Positions 1 through 14,343 are shown, numbered from the stretch's first letter. The stretch is DNA of 64,000 nucleotides from Woeseia sp034521225 (GCA_034521225.1 JAXHMR010000014.1:1-64000), one strand, 5' to 3'. Notes: a model not told the origin generated them from the sequence alone. Translations and numbers: made by a program.

Positions 1-397
1 CAGTTAATGACAGGGAAGCACTGATATTGAATCGTCGAGTGCGCTTGTATATTGCCTCTTGTGTTCATTGTTCGCTGGCTGATTCCCACCGATCAATACC
101 CTACGTCACCTCGTCGCGGTTCGCCAGATGATATCGTTGCCGCGCGGGATTGTGCGATCAACGGGAGGACCAAGCGCCATTGCTCCATCGCCATAAACGG
201 TGGTCGCTGCTCGCCCCGTGTTTCGCCGGGCGGCGGCTCGTGATCAGGTGATCGCGTGCGGCGTCGAACGGGTGCAGCTGTGGCGCAACGCAAGCCGCAA
301 TAACGGCCAAACCGCCAAGTTTCTCGCGTTGTATCAACTACCACCGTCCGGTACCCTGCAATAGAGGCTCAGTCACCACTACTGTAGCGAGGCGCGC
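1..397. other. no recognisable gene
   Basis: I see no convincing coding region. The short open frames on either strand have no recognisable motif and no plausible ribosome binding site. The right end is the upstream region of the DUF222/HNH gene that starts at 398. Confidence 0.5.
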
Positions 398-1868
398 ATG
401 GACAGCGGCACCGTCGTCAAACACCCGGACCTGCACCCGAAGTACGTCAACAGCGAGAAGCTGGGGCGAAGATCACCGAGCTCTGCGGTTACCTGTATGC
501 CGGTACCTACCGGCTGCTGGTGATGATCCGGGAGTTTGACGAGCAGGGGTATTGGCAGCTGCCCGGCCTTAACTCCTGTGCGCACTGGCTGAACTTCAAG
601 TGCGGCATTGGCATGAATGCGGCGCGCGAGAAGGTGCGCGTGGCTCGCGCACTTGGCGGACCTGCCGAAGATCAGTGCCGCGTTCTTGCGCGGCGAAGTC
701 GAGTTACGCTCCAAGGTCCGCGCCATGACGCGCGTGGCGAATACGCCAACGAAGACTACCTGCTGATGATTGCCCGTCACGGCTCTGCGTGGCACATGGA
801 GACGCTGATCGCCAAGTACCGTAGGGCGTCACGCAACATGGAAGCGGCCACCGCGGCACAGCAGCATGCGGCGCGCGAGTGCACCATCGACGTACGACCA
901 CGACGGCTGCCTGGTGATCAAGGCCCGCTACCCGGCCGACCAGGGCGCGGTGGTGGCGAAGCGCTGGAGCACGCCATGGAGCAGCGCTTTCGCGAGGACG
1001 GCGGGGCCCGGGCGCCGGAGGATGCCGTCCATGACGTTGGGCCCGGGGTATCGGATCGCGAACCGATCGGTCGGCGGCGGGCCGATGCGCTTGCGGATGT
1101 CGCGGAGACGTACCTTGCCGCTGATAACACCGTGGCGGCAACGGCGGATCGCTACCAGGTCGTCGTGCACGTGGCCGCGGACACGCTGAAGGTGACGCCG
1201 GAACCCGGCGTCATCGCGAGGAGCGCAGCGACGTGGCGACCTCGCACCGACCTGCTGACGTGGCGAACTCCTGAGGACGGACCCCACGTTACCGCAGAAA
1301 CATCCCCCCTCGGTCTCGCGGACCTCGCGCACCTCGAACACGGCCCGCACGTTTCCGCGGAAACAGCGCGCCGCGTGGCCTGTGACAGCGGCATCGTCAA
1401 GCTGGCCGAGAGCGGTGACGGGGTGCCGCTCTCCATCGGGCGCAAGACGCGCGCCATTCCGCCGGCGATACGCCGTGCACTGACGGCACGTGATGTTGGT
1501 TGCCGCTTTCCTGGGTGTACGAACACGCGCTTTGTTGACGGGCATCACGTCAAGCACTGGGCGGATGGGTTGAACGTCGCTCGAGAACCTCGTATCACCG
1601 TGCCGGCATCATCACCGGCTGGTGCACGAGGGTGGCTTTCGGTGTGAGCATGGGGCCGAACGGGCACGTGCTGTTCCATGCGCCGTCCGGTGACAACCTG
1701 TCGGCGCAGCGGCAGGCGACCGGGATTGCGAAGCACGCTGATGTCATACGCTGGCTGGATCGTTACATGCCGGAGCTGGAGCTGGATCACGAGACCCTGT
1801 GCGCGGTGCCGGGCATGCGGGGGACCTGGACGGACTGGGATCTGGCGGTTAGTGGGATGTTTCAGTAG
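398..1868 (+). pseudogene. DUF222/13E12-type HNH endonuclease, multiply frameshifted
   Basis: The gene reads as a DUF222 (13E12 repeat) protein with a C-terminal HNH nuclease domain, but only when at least four frame changes are bridged (near 463, 660, 750 and 1590-1635). The N-terminal block has the family signatures SCAHWL and AREKVRVA. The C-terminal nuclease has GCRFPGC and the metal-binding GHHVKHWADG. A REP-like repeat (1210-1248) sits between the two domains and is read through in frame as VIARSAATWRPRT. This family is abundant in actinobacteria and often multicopy; its role is unproven. The number of breaks, more than in most neighbours, suggests real decay plus possible sequence errors. 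The 3' end overlaps the convergent symporter by about 20 bases. Confidence 0.75.
1210..1248 (+). repeat. REP-like element inside the HNH gene
   Basis: This copy begins gtcatcgcgaggagcgcagc and continues cgacgtggcgacctcgcac, matching the unit near 28740 almost base for base. Other copies lie at 15454-15578, 19691-19841, 28711-28833, 38347-38363 and, diverged, 52698-52804. Unlike those, which lie between genes, this one falls within a protein-coding frame. Confidence 0.85.
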
Positions 1869-3288
1869 GTCGTGGTGGGCGTCGTCGGCTGGCCAGCATT
1901 GCTATGGCGGCGGCGGCGGCGAATGGGAGTACGCGTTCGGCGGCGTCGCCGGGGGCGTCGGGGAGCCAGGAGAGGAGGACGGTTAGGGCGAAGCCTGTGG
2001 TCATTGCGGTGAGGGTGGCGGCGGCGGTTAGTTCGCGGCCGGTCAGGCGGAGTAGCAGGATTGGGCCGAAGGCGGCGCCGATTGCGGCCCAGGCGAACAG
2101 GACGCGGGAGAAGATGTCGGCGCGCCATAGCAGGGCGAGTGCGGTGGCGAGCAGGAGGACGCAGCGAGACGGCTACAGCGCGGGAGCGGCGTGCAGGGTG
2201 GAGTCGCGGTGGCCGTCGGCCAGGCGCCAGTCGTGGGAGATGGCGGAGGCGGCGACGAGGAGTTGGCTGTCGGCGGTGGACATGATTGCGGACAGGACGG
2301 CGGCGAGCATGACGCCGGCGATGACGGCGGGCAGCAGTTCTGATGCCGTGTGGAACAGGACCTGCTCGGCGTCGCCGAGGTCGGCGTACAGGACGCGGGC
2401 GCACAGGCCGAGCGTCAGCATGCGGGCGACGACGGACGGCCGAGCTGCGCGATGCGGATGCGGCCGTCGGTGAAGGCTCTTTCTGTCGGCGTATGCCATG
2501 AAGCGGTTGACGACGTGGGGCTGGCCCGGGTAGCCGATGCCGATGCCGAGGATGCCGATGACGAACACGGCCATCGCGGCGTAGCTGCAGGCCGGCGTAG
2601 CGGGTGAGCCGCTGCCTGACACTTCGCGCAAGCCCGCCAGCAGGTCGGCGGGGCCGCCGACGGCGAGCAGTGCAACGACCGGCAGCACGATCGCGGCGAG
2701 TGCCATCAGCATTCCCTGGATCGTGTCGGTGACGCTGACGGCCCAGAAGCCGCCGAGCAGCGTGTACGCCAGCACGATGCCGGCGCCGGTCAGGATGCTT
2801 GCCTCCTTCGTCAGGCCGAAGACCGATTCGAAGGCCTTGCCCGCCGCCTCGAACTGCGACGCGACGTAGAACACGAACGAGAACACGATGATGACGGCCG
2901 CCAGCCGCAGCACGTTGCCGCGTCCCTTGCCGAGCGTCGCCGGTGCCAGCAGCGCGCTCATCGTCACGGCGCCCTCCTCCTCCGTCAGCCGCCGGACGCG
3001 TGGCGCCACCCATAACCAGTTCAGCACGAAGCCGCCGACCGTCGCCGGGAACAGCCACAGTGCCGGCAGGCCCCACGCGTAAGCGGCGCCACTGACACCG
3101 AGCAGTGTCCACGCCGACGACGAACTGGCCGACGCGCTGATCGCCGCAACCCACGAACCGAGGCCGCGACCGGCAAGAAAGAAATCCTCGACGCTCGCGT
3201 TGCGCTTGTGCGCCCAGACGCCGACGCCGATCAGCAGCGCGTTATAGACGACGAGCGTCAGCAGGACCGCGGTCGTCTCGCCGATCAT
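1849..3288 (-). CDS. sodium/solute symporter (SSS family, PutP-like), frameshifted
   Basis: Inner-membrane sodium-coupled symporter resembling PutP (proline). The first part (3288 down to about 2490) is intact and highly hydrophobic. It carries the family's early ASASSSSAWTLLGVSG region and the conserved GGFWAVSVTDTIQG segment. The frame shifts near 2460 and again near 2175; the last helices are read in the third frame and end at a stop at 1849. The rebuilt length is about 480 residues, normal for the family. Its start overlaps the stop of the upstream P1 peptidase by four bases (ATGA), so the two are probably co-translated. The substrate cannot be read from sequence; an amino acid released by the peptidase is plausible. 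Confidence 0.75.
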
Positions 3289-4462
3289 TGCGCTGTCCCG
3301 TTCTCCAGGCGGTTATGTTCGCGCAACACTCTCTTGAGCGCGTCGTGATCGATCGCGTGCGCGGTGTTGCCGCGGTTGCCGGTCATCGTGCGGGCGGCAA
3401 TCATCGCGTTGACGATGGCCTCTTCGGTTGCCTCGACGGTCGCCTGGAACAGCGGGCTGATGTTGTCGTTCGCGCAACCAGCGGACGACATCGCAGGCCC
3501 TGACTGCAGCGCCTGCATCCATCGGCAGCGGCAACGGCGACAACAAGGCATCGCCCGAGCCATTGCCGGCGACGCCGCCGACGCTGGGCGGATACCGAGC
3601 GCCGCGCGCTACGACGATACGCTTCAACTGGTGCGGCAGCACCGCGACATCGGTTGCAACGACGATGATGATCGAGCCCATCTCGCGCGGCACGATTCGG
3701 CATCGCCGCGTACGCGCGGTGGTCCTGCAGATGCTGGCCGACCGGCAGCTGCCGGCAACGCGCAGCGCGTCGCGCAGGCCGCAGTTGGCGGGTACCAGTA
3801 CACCGATCGGTAAAATCACCGTCGTCACGCTCGCCCAGGGCGCGACGCGGTGCCGATGCCGCACTTGAACTCGTGGCAGATCGTGCCGGTGCCGCCGCCG
3901 ACGTTACCTTCGGTGACAGGGCCGCCCTGCGCCGACTCGATGGCGGCGAATACGTGCTCGTCCTCTGACGTGGAACCCGTCTAACGTCATTCAGGAAACC
4001 GTCCCACGTTTCCGCCACCACAGGCAGCGACCACCAGTACCCGCTGTCGTCCGCGCGTCCCTGGTTTACGCGCCAGCGAATCGCTGCCTGGTGCACGCCG
4101 CCGACGCTATGCGTGTTTGTAATCAGTACCGGACCTTCAAGAAAACCGGACTCCTCGATCCACGTCGTGCCGGTCATCTCCCCGTTGCCGTTCAATGCAA
4201 ACCAGCCGGCGAACACCGGCTTGCTCGCCGTGTCAGCGCCGCGCGGCAGTACCGCGGTGACACCGGTGCGCACGGCTCGCTGGTCCGGAAGGTCGCGGAT
4301 GATTGTTTCGTGGCCAACGGTTACGCCGGCAACATCGGTAATCGGGGCGTTCAGTGGTCCGGGCATGCCGTCGAACGGTATGCCGAGATCGCGCGCCCGC
4401 ACCGTATCCGCCGTCGACAGTGCCGGGCAAAGTGCGGCGGCAATCAGCAATGATCCCAGCAA
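3285..4462 (-). CDS. P1 family peptidase (DmpA-like aminopeptidase), frameshifted
   Basis: N-terminal nucleophile aminopeptidase of the DmpA/P1 family, which self-cleaves into two chains and removes N-terminal residues from small peptides or D-amino acid amides. The first third is clear: a signal-peptide-like start, then the family's GPLNAPITDVAGVTVGH and ITNTHSVGGVHQA blocks. After a frameshift near 3970 the autocleavage region can be read around 3850-3900 (GNVGGGTGTICHEFK, then GIGTASR). The C-terminal end (3285-3480) is in yet another frame. Total length, about 390 residues, is normal. The start is uncertain: 4462 is TTG and the frame stays open upstream. It is probably exported. It overlaps the downstream symporter gene by ATGA. 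Confidence 0.75.
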
Positions 4463-4527
4463 CCGGGCGCGGTTACCGACGAACTCTTGTTCTCGAACAC
4501 CACATCCTCCGCATCTGGCCGTCGACG

Positions 4528-8242
<3,715 letters not shown>

Positions 8243-8256
8243 AAGGCGTTATCCCC

Positions 8257-9808
8257 TCAGGCGCAGGCCGCCGGCGCAAACGCGGTACTGGCGACACGGC
8301 AGCCGGATATCGTCTGGTGCAATGTCAGGGACACCTGTTCGTTGCAACCTCGCGGCCGGAACATGAGCAGTACCGTGATGCTGCGCGCCGGATCCGCGGG
8401 CGGCAATTTCGGCCCGGCGTCGCATTGCACGCGGTAATTTGTATCAGCGAACGCGCCCGCCTCGGCCAGTGACTGCATATACGCATCGACCTGCGAGTAG
8501 ACACGCTCCGACAGGCGCGTGCCATCGGCCTCGAAGATCGCCCAGCGCGTCGCGCGCTCGACGTTATTCGTGATGGCGAGCGACAAGCGCCGCGCCGGCA
8601 ACAACGCAAACTGGCGGTCCGACTCCGAGCCCCTGCCCAGCGTGACCGCACCGCGGACCAGCGCACGGCCGCTATCATCTGCGACGATCGCATTCAGTCC
8701 GGCGCGATTGAGCTGCGCCAAGTCATTGCCGTCAACGCCGAGCGCCGGCGTCAGTGTGCGGTTGAACGCAAACGCGCGTTGCGCCAGGTCGCCCCAGGGT
8801 CCTTCCAGCGCATCGAGCTTGCTGAGCAGCCCGGCGATGGCACCGCCAACGCCGCGCGGCGACGGGTCGTCGCTGCCACGTAACGTCATGCGCGGAAAAT
8901 AGCTCAACATGTTCGGGCTGCGGTACCCGGTCTGGCGCATGCCCGCCACGGCGCTCTGTGCATCGGTCCAGGTGGACGGCGGATCGATGATCAGCATGCC
9001 GCCGCGGCGCTGGCAGTAGCGCTCGGCGGCCAGTAACGCGGCCGGTCCGGCATCCTGGCCGCGGGCCAGCGGCGGCAGGTACAAGAGGTCCAGGCGATCG
9101 ATCGCACCGAGTGCCGAACAGCCCCGTGCCTCTGGCGGCGGAACCGATCAGGTCGTAGTCGCACAGGTCGGAGCCGTCGCTGCCGCGCTGCGCGTGGCCG
9201 ACGTAGGCGGTGCCATGACCGACATGCCGACCCATCGTCGCGGCGGGCCGTCCCGCCGGCAGCGGCGATTGCAGCGTGACCAGCGCCGACGACAGCAATG
9301 CGTCGCCGATATACGTTTTGTGTTCCGGACCGGTACTGACGCGGCGGTAAATCTCCTGGTCGATGACGTGGCCGTTGACCGGCGACACGCGCTGCACGAT
9401 CAGGTTGAAGCGCTCTGTATCGGCAGTGTCGATGCCGTCGTAGTCGACCGCGGCGCGTATCTGTTCAGTTGATCCCGGTTCCAGCGCGCGCAGTACCAGC
9501 ACGCCGTGGTGGGCGGGCAGGCAGATCATCGCACCGCGCGCATTGTTCGCAACACGCACAACATGGAGTTGCCGTCCGCCGTGCGCAAAAAACTGCTCGA
9601 CCGCCGGACCCAGGCTGCTGCGCGACCAGACACCGCCGAAACGGCGCGAAAAATCCGCCATGCCGCGAATGGGAACCGCCGTGTTCAGTGGGCCGCGCAG
9701 CGCCCGCCCGATAAAAGCGGCGGTAGTTTGCGATCGCCGATCGATCGGCTGATCCATCGGCGATATTTCAGTAACCCGGATTTGCGAGTCGAAAGGACCC
9801 GTTAGCAC
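8257..9808 (-). CDS. orphan contractile tail sheath protein, one frameshift
   Basis: The protein resembles the sheath of contractile phage tails and related injection systems. The N-terminal part has the sheath opening (RVTEIS, then AAFIGRALRGPLNT and the FGG/GGRQLHVVRV blocks). The C-terminal 230 residues look like the sheath C-terminal domain: FNRTLTPALGVDGNDLAQLN, then GRGSESDRQFALLPARRL and NVERATRWAIFEAD. The frame changes near 9090-9110, between these parts. About 515 residues after correction. The GTG start at 9808, preceded by a purine-rich stretch, is a best guess. No tube, baseplate, spike, ATPase or other phage gene lies nearby. It differs from type VI TssB/TssC, which are two separate proteins. 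Function unknown. Confidence 0.75.
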
Positions 9809-9930
9809 GTTCTTCTGCCTGACAAATTCGTCCCCGCGATTTTGTGCGCCAGACCTTGAATGCTCATTGTAGAGAGTGCGGCGGCAAGATGCCATTGCCG
9901 TTACCGCGACGGCGGGACGATAATCGTGTC

Positions 9931-10995
9931 ATGTCTCACTCAGACGCACTGCAGGACCGGTACCCGGTGCTTGCCGCAAAGCTCGGCAAGCTGCCGCTGG
10001 GCGAGTTGCCGACGCCTTTGCGTGAAGCGGACTTCAATAACGCAGCCGGACGCCGGCACATCCTTATCAAGCAGGACAACCTGAGCGGTGCGCTGTACGG
10101 TGGCAACAAGGTGCGCAAGCTTGAGTATTTACTGCACACCGCGCAGCAAAAAGGTTGCCGCTGTGTCGCAACGTTCGGCACGGTCGGCTCGCATCATGCG
10201 CTGGCGACGGCGTTGTATGCGCGTGAGCAGAACCTCGACTGTATCTGCTTCCTGTCACACCAGAAGCGCACCATTAGTGTGCCGGGCGTGCTGAATGCGT
10301 TGTTGCAAAGCGGTGCGAAGCTGGTGCGGTTCGGCGGCAATTATTCAGAGCGCATCGCAACACTGCGCGAGCACCTGCATGGCCGCCGTGTCCGCGTCAT
10401 ACCGACAGGCGGCACGTCGTGGGCCGGAACCGTCGGTTTCGTCAATGCCGGGCTGGAACTGGCCGCGCAACTCGAGGAGCGGGATGCGGCGCCGCCCGAA
10501 CGGCTGTATGTCGCGACCGGCACGATGGGCACGGCGGCAGGGCTCGCGCTCGGCCTGGCGCTGGCCGGCCTGCCCGTCGAAGTGCACGCGGTGCGCGTCT
10601 CGGATACCAGCGTGACGAGCGAAGAGGGCCTCCGGCGACTGTGCCGGAAGACCGCCATGATGATGCGCCGGCTGGACCCGGCAGTGCCCCGCGGACTGGA
10701 GCGCCGCGTGCGCCTTGTATTGCGACACGGGTTTTTTGCCGGCGGTTATGCGCACAGCGATGACGCAACCCGGAACGCCATCGATACAGGCGCAGAGCAG
10801 TTCGGCGTGACGCTGGAACCTACCTACACCGGGAAGGCGATGGCGGCGTTGTTGCACGATGCGACGGATGCTTCGGGAGGGTTTGAATCAGCCGTGTTCT
10901 GGCACAGTTATCATGCGCGGCCGCTGGATGTGCGTCGTGATGCGCCGCTTGATGAGAGCAGGTTGCCGCCGGAATTCCTTACTTACTTTTCCTGA
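9931..10995 (+). CDS. D-cysteine desulfhydrase / ACC deaminase family PLP enzyme
   Basis: Cytoplasmic PLP enzyme of the tryptophan-synthase-beta fold group, either D-cysteine desulfhydrase (pyruvate, sulfide, ammonia) or 1-aminocyclopropane-1-carboxylate deaminase. The PLP lysine is in GGNKVRKLEYLL (about residue 60), followed by GTVGSHHALATA, the substrate-loop position, and the phosphate-binding ATGTMGTAAGL near residue 195. The length of 354 residues exceeds the usual 320-340 slightly. I chose the ATG at 9931 because upstream codons have no conserved sequence. The frame is intact. Which substrate is used cannot be settled by eye. The gene diverges from the sheath gene and its 3' end overlaps a small gene on the other strand. 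Confidence 0.8.
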   Translation: MSHSDALQDRYPVLAAKLGKLPLGELPTPLREADFNNAAGRRHILIKQDNLSGALYGGNKVRKLEYLLHTAQQKGCRCVATFGTVGSHHALATALYAREQNLDCICFLSHQKRTISVPGVLNALLQSGAKLVRFGGNYSERIATLREHLHGRRVRVIPTGGTSWAGTVGFVNAGLELAAQLEERDAAPPERLYVATGTMGTAAGLALGLALAGLPVEVHAVRVSDTSVTSEEGLRRLCRKTAMMMRRLDPAVPRGLERRVRLVLRHGFFAGGYAHSDDATRNAIDTGAEQFGVTLEPTYTGKAMAALLHDATDASGGFESAVFWHSYHARPLDVRRDAPLDESRLPPEFLTYFS

Positions 10996-11120
10996 GCGTT
11001 TTCGTTTTCTTCAGCGCCTGTCGCGGCACGCGCACGACGCTGCCGTTCGTCGGCGGCTTCAGCGGCTTCCTGTTTCTTGCGCTCGATTTCCCCGAGCATG
11101 ACGTCCAGCCACTCGCTCAT
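10983..11120 (-). CDS. 45-residue charged protein coupled to the L,D-transpeptidase gene
   Basis: A very short open frame: ATG at 11120, TAA at 10983. It starts MSEWLDVMLGEIERKKQEAA, and the rest is Ala/Glu/Arg-rich, predicted as one charged helix with no membrane segment. The ATG overlaps the transpeptidase stop as TGATG, the usual arrangement for translational coupling, and the sequence has protein-like composition without repeats. I do not recognise the family. The tail overlaps the 3' end of the desulfhydrase gene on the opposite strand by 13 bases. Existence is inferred from position and codon pattern only. Confidence 0.55.
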   Translation of the reverse strand: MSEWLDVMLGEIERKKQEAAEAADERQRRARAATGAEENENAQEK

Positions 11121-12291
11121 CAGTTGACGACCTCAGGCTGTTCGCCGGTAACGGCCAGCGGCTGGTCCAGCAGTTCGCGCACCTCGGTCAGTGTGGGCGC
11201 ATCCGGATCCGGTTCAACGGTGTTGTGCACGACCAGTGCCCGCTCGTAAATCTCGTCGATATCGCGCTTGTACAGCAGTATCGGTATGCCGCGCGCATCG
11301 GCGGTAATGGTCTGCATCTCGCGGCCGCTGCCGGCTTCGACTGCAACAGTTCGCTGTTAACAAGACTCTGCAACAGCGCGTCGAGGTGCTGTGCCGTGTC
11401 GATCTCGATGTCTTCGAGCGGCGGGTGGCTTTCGAAGAAGATTTGTCCATCCCGCCGGCCGAGCAAATAAGGCTGGTTGACAATCGCAACGTCAGTGCCG
11501 ATGCCGGCGAGTGAGTAAAGGGTGTCGATGTTTTCCGGGTACAGGCGCACGCAACCGTGGCTGACGCGCATGCCGACGCCGTACGGCTGGTTCGTGCCGT
11601 GTATCAGGTAGCCCGGCATGTCGAGCTTCAGCACGTGGCGGCCGAGCGGATTGTCCGGGCCGGGCGGTACGACGGCCGGCAGCGGATTGCCGTCCTCGGC
11701 ATGTTCCTTGCGCACCGACGTTGGCACGTACCAATGCGGATCACGCGCTTTCTGGATGACTTTTGCAGACCCGAGCGGCGTCTCCCAGCCGACACGCCCG
11801 ATGCCGATCGGGTACGTCAGCACTTCCTGCCGCTCACCTTCCGGCATTTCCGGAAAATAAAACAAACGCTTCGCCGCAATGTTCAGCACGATGCCACGGC
11901 GTGCGGCTGCCGGCAGGACGTACTGCGTCGGCAGCAGCACCGGCGTGCCGGCGGCCGGTATCCACGGGTCGATGCCGGGGTTCGCATGCACCAGCTCGTC
12001 GTAGCCGAGCCCGTACTCCCGCGCGAGATCCGAAAAGGTATCGTCGGGCCCGGTAAACACGATCTGCAATTCGCCAATGACGCTCTGCTCGGGCGATTCC
12101 AGCACGAAGTAATTACGGCTGATCGGGTCCACCGACGCGCGGCTGGCGAGCGCCGGCGGCGCGCCCCGCGGTCCGGACCGGGCGCCGGCGTCATCGCGCG
12201 GCAGCATATCCTGCAACACCGCGCATCCGCTGGTGGACAGGAGAATCGCAACGGGTAACAGGCCGCGCCGGATCAGCAACGGAACACGCAC
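11120..12291 (-). CDS. L,D-transpeptidase lipoprotein (LysM + YkuD), one frameshift
   Basis: Envelope enzyme that makes 3-3 crosslinks in peptidoglycan or attaches lipoprotein to it (ErfK/YbiS group). The start has a lipoprotein signal ending in the lipobox LSTSGC. A LysM-like stretch near residues 85-125 (DTFSDLAREYGLGYDELVHAN) precedes the YkuD domain, whose active site HGTNQPYGVGMRVSHGCVRL holds the catalytic His and Cys near residues 240-260. The frame breaks near 11335; the last 65 residues continue in another frame to TGA at 11120. The GTG at 12291 is preferred over a TTG at 12324 because it puts the charged n-region at the start. It is the first gene of a pair with the 45-residue protein. 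Confidence 0.85.
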
Positions 12292-12390
12292 GTTTGGCCA
12301 ACAGGTATCGATATCATCGCGCAAGTTTCGCAGAAAACCCGGCCGGACACTATTGGATAATGGTCCTTGAAGGCCGTCAAGCCAGGTTGT

Positions 12391-13203
12391 TCAGCGCGTA
12401 CAGTTGGGGTTTTTGCCGTTGGCTTGTGCTTCGTTGTACAGCTTCAGTACGTGCGGATATTGCGCCACGAGATTCTCGATACGCGTATCGCCTGACGGAT
12501 GCGTCGACATGTACTCGGGAATCTTTTTGTCTTCACGCGCATTCATGTTTTTCCACAACTCCACGCTTTCGCGCGGATCGAAACCGGCACGCGCCATGTA
12601 CTCGAGACCCACAACATCTGCCTCGGTCTCCTGCTTGCGGCTGAACGGGTTCATGACGCCGAGTGCCGCACCGGCCGACAACGCTTCATACGCCCCGCGC
12701 GTCTGGTTGTAATAGCCGCCGCCCAGTATCAGTGCGGCAACTTCAACACCGGCACCGGTCACCATGCCGCGCGAAGCCCGTTCATTGGCATGGTGCGCGG
12801 TCACGTGTGCCACCTCGTGGCCCATCACCGCGGCGAGCTGGTGCTGGTTGGTCGCAACACTCAGGATGCCCGCCTTGACGACAATCTTGCCGCCCGGCAG
12901 GACGTGGGCATTGATGTCCGGCTGGTTGACGATCGCCATTTCCCATGGCAGGTCGGCATCGTCGCCTTCGAGCACACCAACGATGGCATCGGCCACGCAG
13001 GACACGTACTGGATCGTCGGGCCGTCCTGCACCATCGGCGCCTGGTCGCGAATGATCGCAAACTGGCGTTCACCCTCGAGTTCGAGCGCGGCATCGGAGC
13101 GCAATACGAGCTGGCTGCGGCCGGTCGGGGACGTCGTGCAGGCCGCGGCCAGCAGGGCCACGGCGGCCACTGCAAGCAGGCACTTTTGATTGGGCATAGT
13201 CAT
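12391..13203 (-). CDS. M48 family zinc metalloprotease lipoprotein
   Basis: Membrane-anchored zinc peptidase like E. coli LoiP (YggG), which degrades misfolded envelope proteins. The signal peptide ends in the lipobox LLAAAC. The active site HEVAH (HExxH) lies near residue 140, with the third ligand in the ETEAD segment near residue 200. 270 residues, a normal single-domain length, and the frame is intact. The start at 13203 is supported by AGGAG seven bases upstream. A 117-base gap with no visible feature separates it from the sohB-like gene upstream. Confidence 0.88.
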   Translation of the reverse strand: MTMPNQKCLLAVAAVALLAAACTTSPTGRSQLVLRSDAALELEGERQFAIIRDQAPMVQDGPTIQYVSCVADAIVGVLEGDDADLPWEMAIVNQPDINAHVLPGGKIVVKAGILSVATNQHQLAAVMGHEVAHVTAHHANERASRGMVTGAGVEVAALILGGGYYNQTRGAYEALSAGAALGVMNPFSRKQETEADVVGLEYMARAGFDPRESVELWKNMNAREDKKIPEYMSTHPSGDTRIENLVAQYPHVLKLYNEAQANGKNPNCTR

Positions 13204-13320
13204 CTGGAACTCCTCGCGGGGGCGTCGATTATAGCGAAAGGCGGCATCCGCCATGCTACCCGGGTGCTGCCCGGCCGGCCCCTCACCAGTAAGACCGCCG
13301 CCGCCGGTCCGGGTTCCCGC

Positions 13321-14343
13321 TCAGCGCGGCAGGCCGGACTCGAAGCGGCGGCGCCAGGCTGCCGCATCGACCTTCTCCAGCGCCGCGTCAGCCGAGGCCA
13401 GCAGCCGCTTCTGCAGCGGCTGGCGCACCTTGTAATGGACGCGGTACAGGTCCCGGTCGGGCGCCAGCCGCGCGAGCAACTCGTCACTGGTGCAAAGCTC
13501 GTCGGCAAGGCCGAGTTCCAGCGCACGCGATCCGTACCAGTATTCACCGGTGCTGACCTTGCCGATATCGAGCGCCGGCCGGTAGCGGGCAACAGCCGCC
13601 TTGAACAGGCCGTGAACGTCGTCCAGCTGTTCGCGGAGGTGCGCGCGGTCCTGGTCCGTATTCTTGCCGAACATCGTGACGTTGCGCTTGTACTCGCCGG
13701 CGGTGATCTGTTCAAAATCGACACCGTGGGAATCAAGCATGCGGTTGAAATTCGGCAGCTGCGCGATGACGCCGATCGAACCGAGTATGGCGAACGGCGC
13801 GACCAGTATCCGGTTGGCCACGCAGGCCATCAGGTAACCGCCGCTCGCCGCCACCTTGTCGACGACGACCGTCAGCGGGATCCCGCGGTCGCGAATGCGT
13901 GCAAGCTGCGATGCCGCAAGCCCGTGCTCGTGCACGACACCGCCGTAATTCTCGAGCCGCACGATCACCTCGTCTTCTTCATTGGCGACCTCGAGGACGG
14001 CACTGACCTCTTCGCGAAGCGACGGAACCGCGGACGCCTTGAGATCACCCTTGAAGTCGATAACAAAGCCGCGCGGCTTGTTTTTTTCGGCCTTCGCCTC
14101 CCGTTTAAGCCGCGCCTTCATCGCCTTCAGGTCGGCTTTCAGGGCGCCCTTGCCGAGTATCGACTGCTTCAGCGCGCGGGCCAGGTTGCGGTATTTGTCG
14201 TTCAGGCTTTCGACTTCGAGCGTGTCCTGCCCGGACGCCTTGCGGCTTGCCGCGGCGGCCGCAGCAAGGACGACGACAATTGCCGCCGCCAGCGTTACTG
14301 TTTTCAGCAGGAAGAGTCCGTAATCGGCGAGGAATTCCATCAT
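13321..14343 (-). CDS. sohB: S49 signal-peptide-peptidase-like protease SohB
   Basis: Inner-membrane-anchored serine protease of the SohB type, facing the periplasm. One N-terminal membrane segment (residues 8-32) is followed by a charged linker and the S49 domain. The nucleophile Ser is in DKVAASGGYLMA (near residue 170) and the catalytic Lys in TAGEYKRNVTMFG (near 220), so the Ser-Lys dyad is intact. 340 residues, close to E. coli SohB (349). The frame is intact. It lies 27 bases downstream of lipA on the same strand and may share its transcript. Confidence 0.9.
   Translation of the reverse strand: MMEFLADYGLFLLKTVTLAAAIVVVLAAAAAASRKASGQDTLEVESLNDKYRNLARALKQSILGKGALKADLKAMKARLKREAKAEKNKPRGFVIDFKGDLKASAVPSLREEVSAVLEVANEEDEVIVRLENYGGVVHEHGLAASQLARIRDRGIPLTVVVDKVAASGGYLMACVANRILVAPFAILGSIGVIAQLPNFNRMLDSHGVDFEQITAGEYKRNVTMFGKNTDQDRAHLREQLDDVHGLFKAAVARYRPALDIGKVSTGEYWYGSRALELGLADELCTSDELLARLAPDRDLYRVHYKVRQPLQKRLLASADAALEKVDAAAWRRRFESGLPR

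Noticed and set aside
8257..9808. Type VI secretion sheath gene
   Set aside because: The protein is a single-chain phage-type sheath with its own C-terminal domain, not TssB or TssC, and no other tss gene is near.
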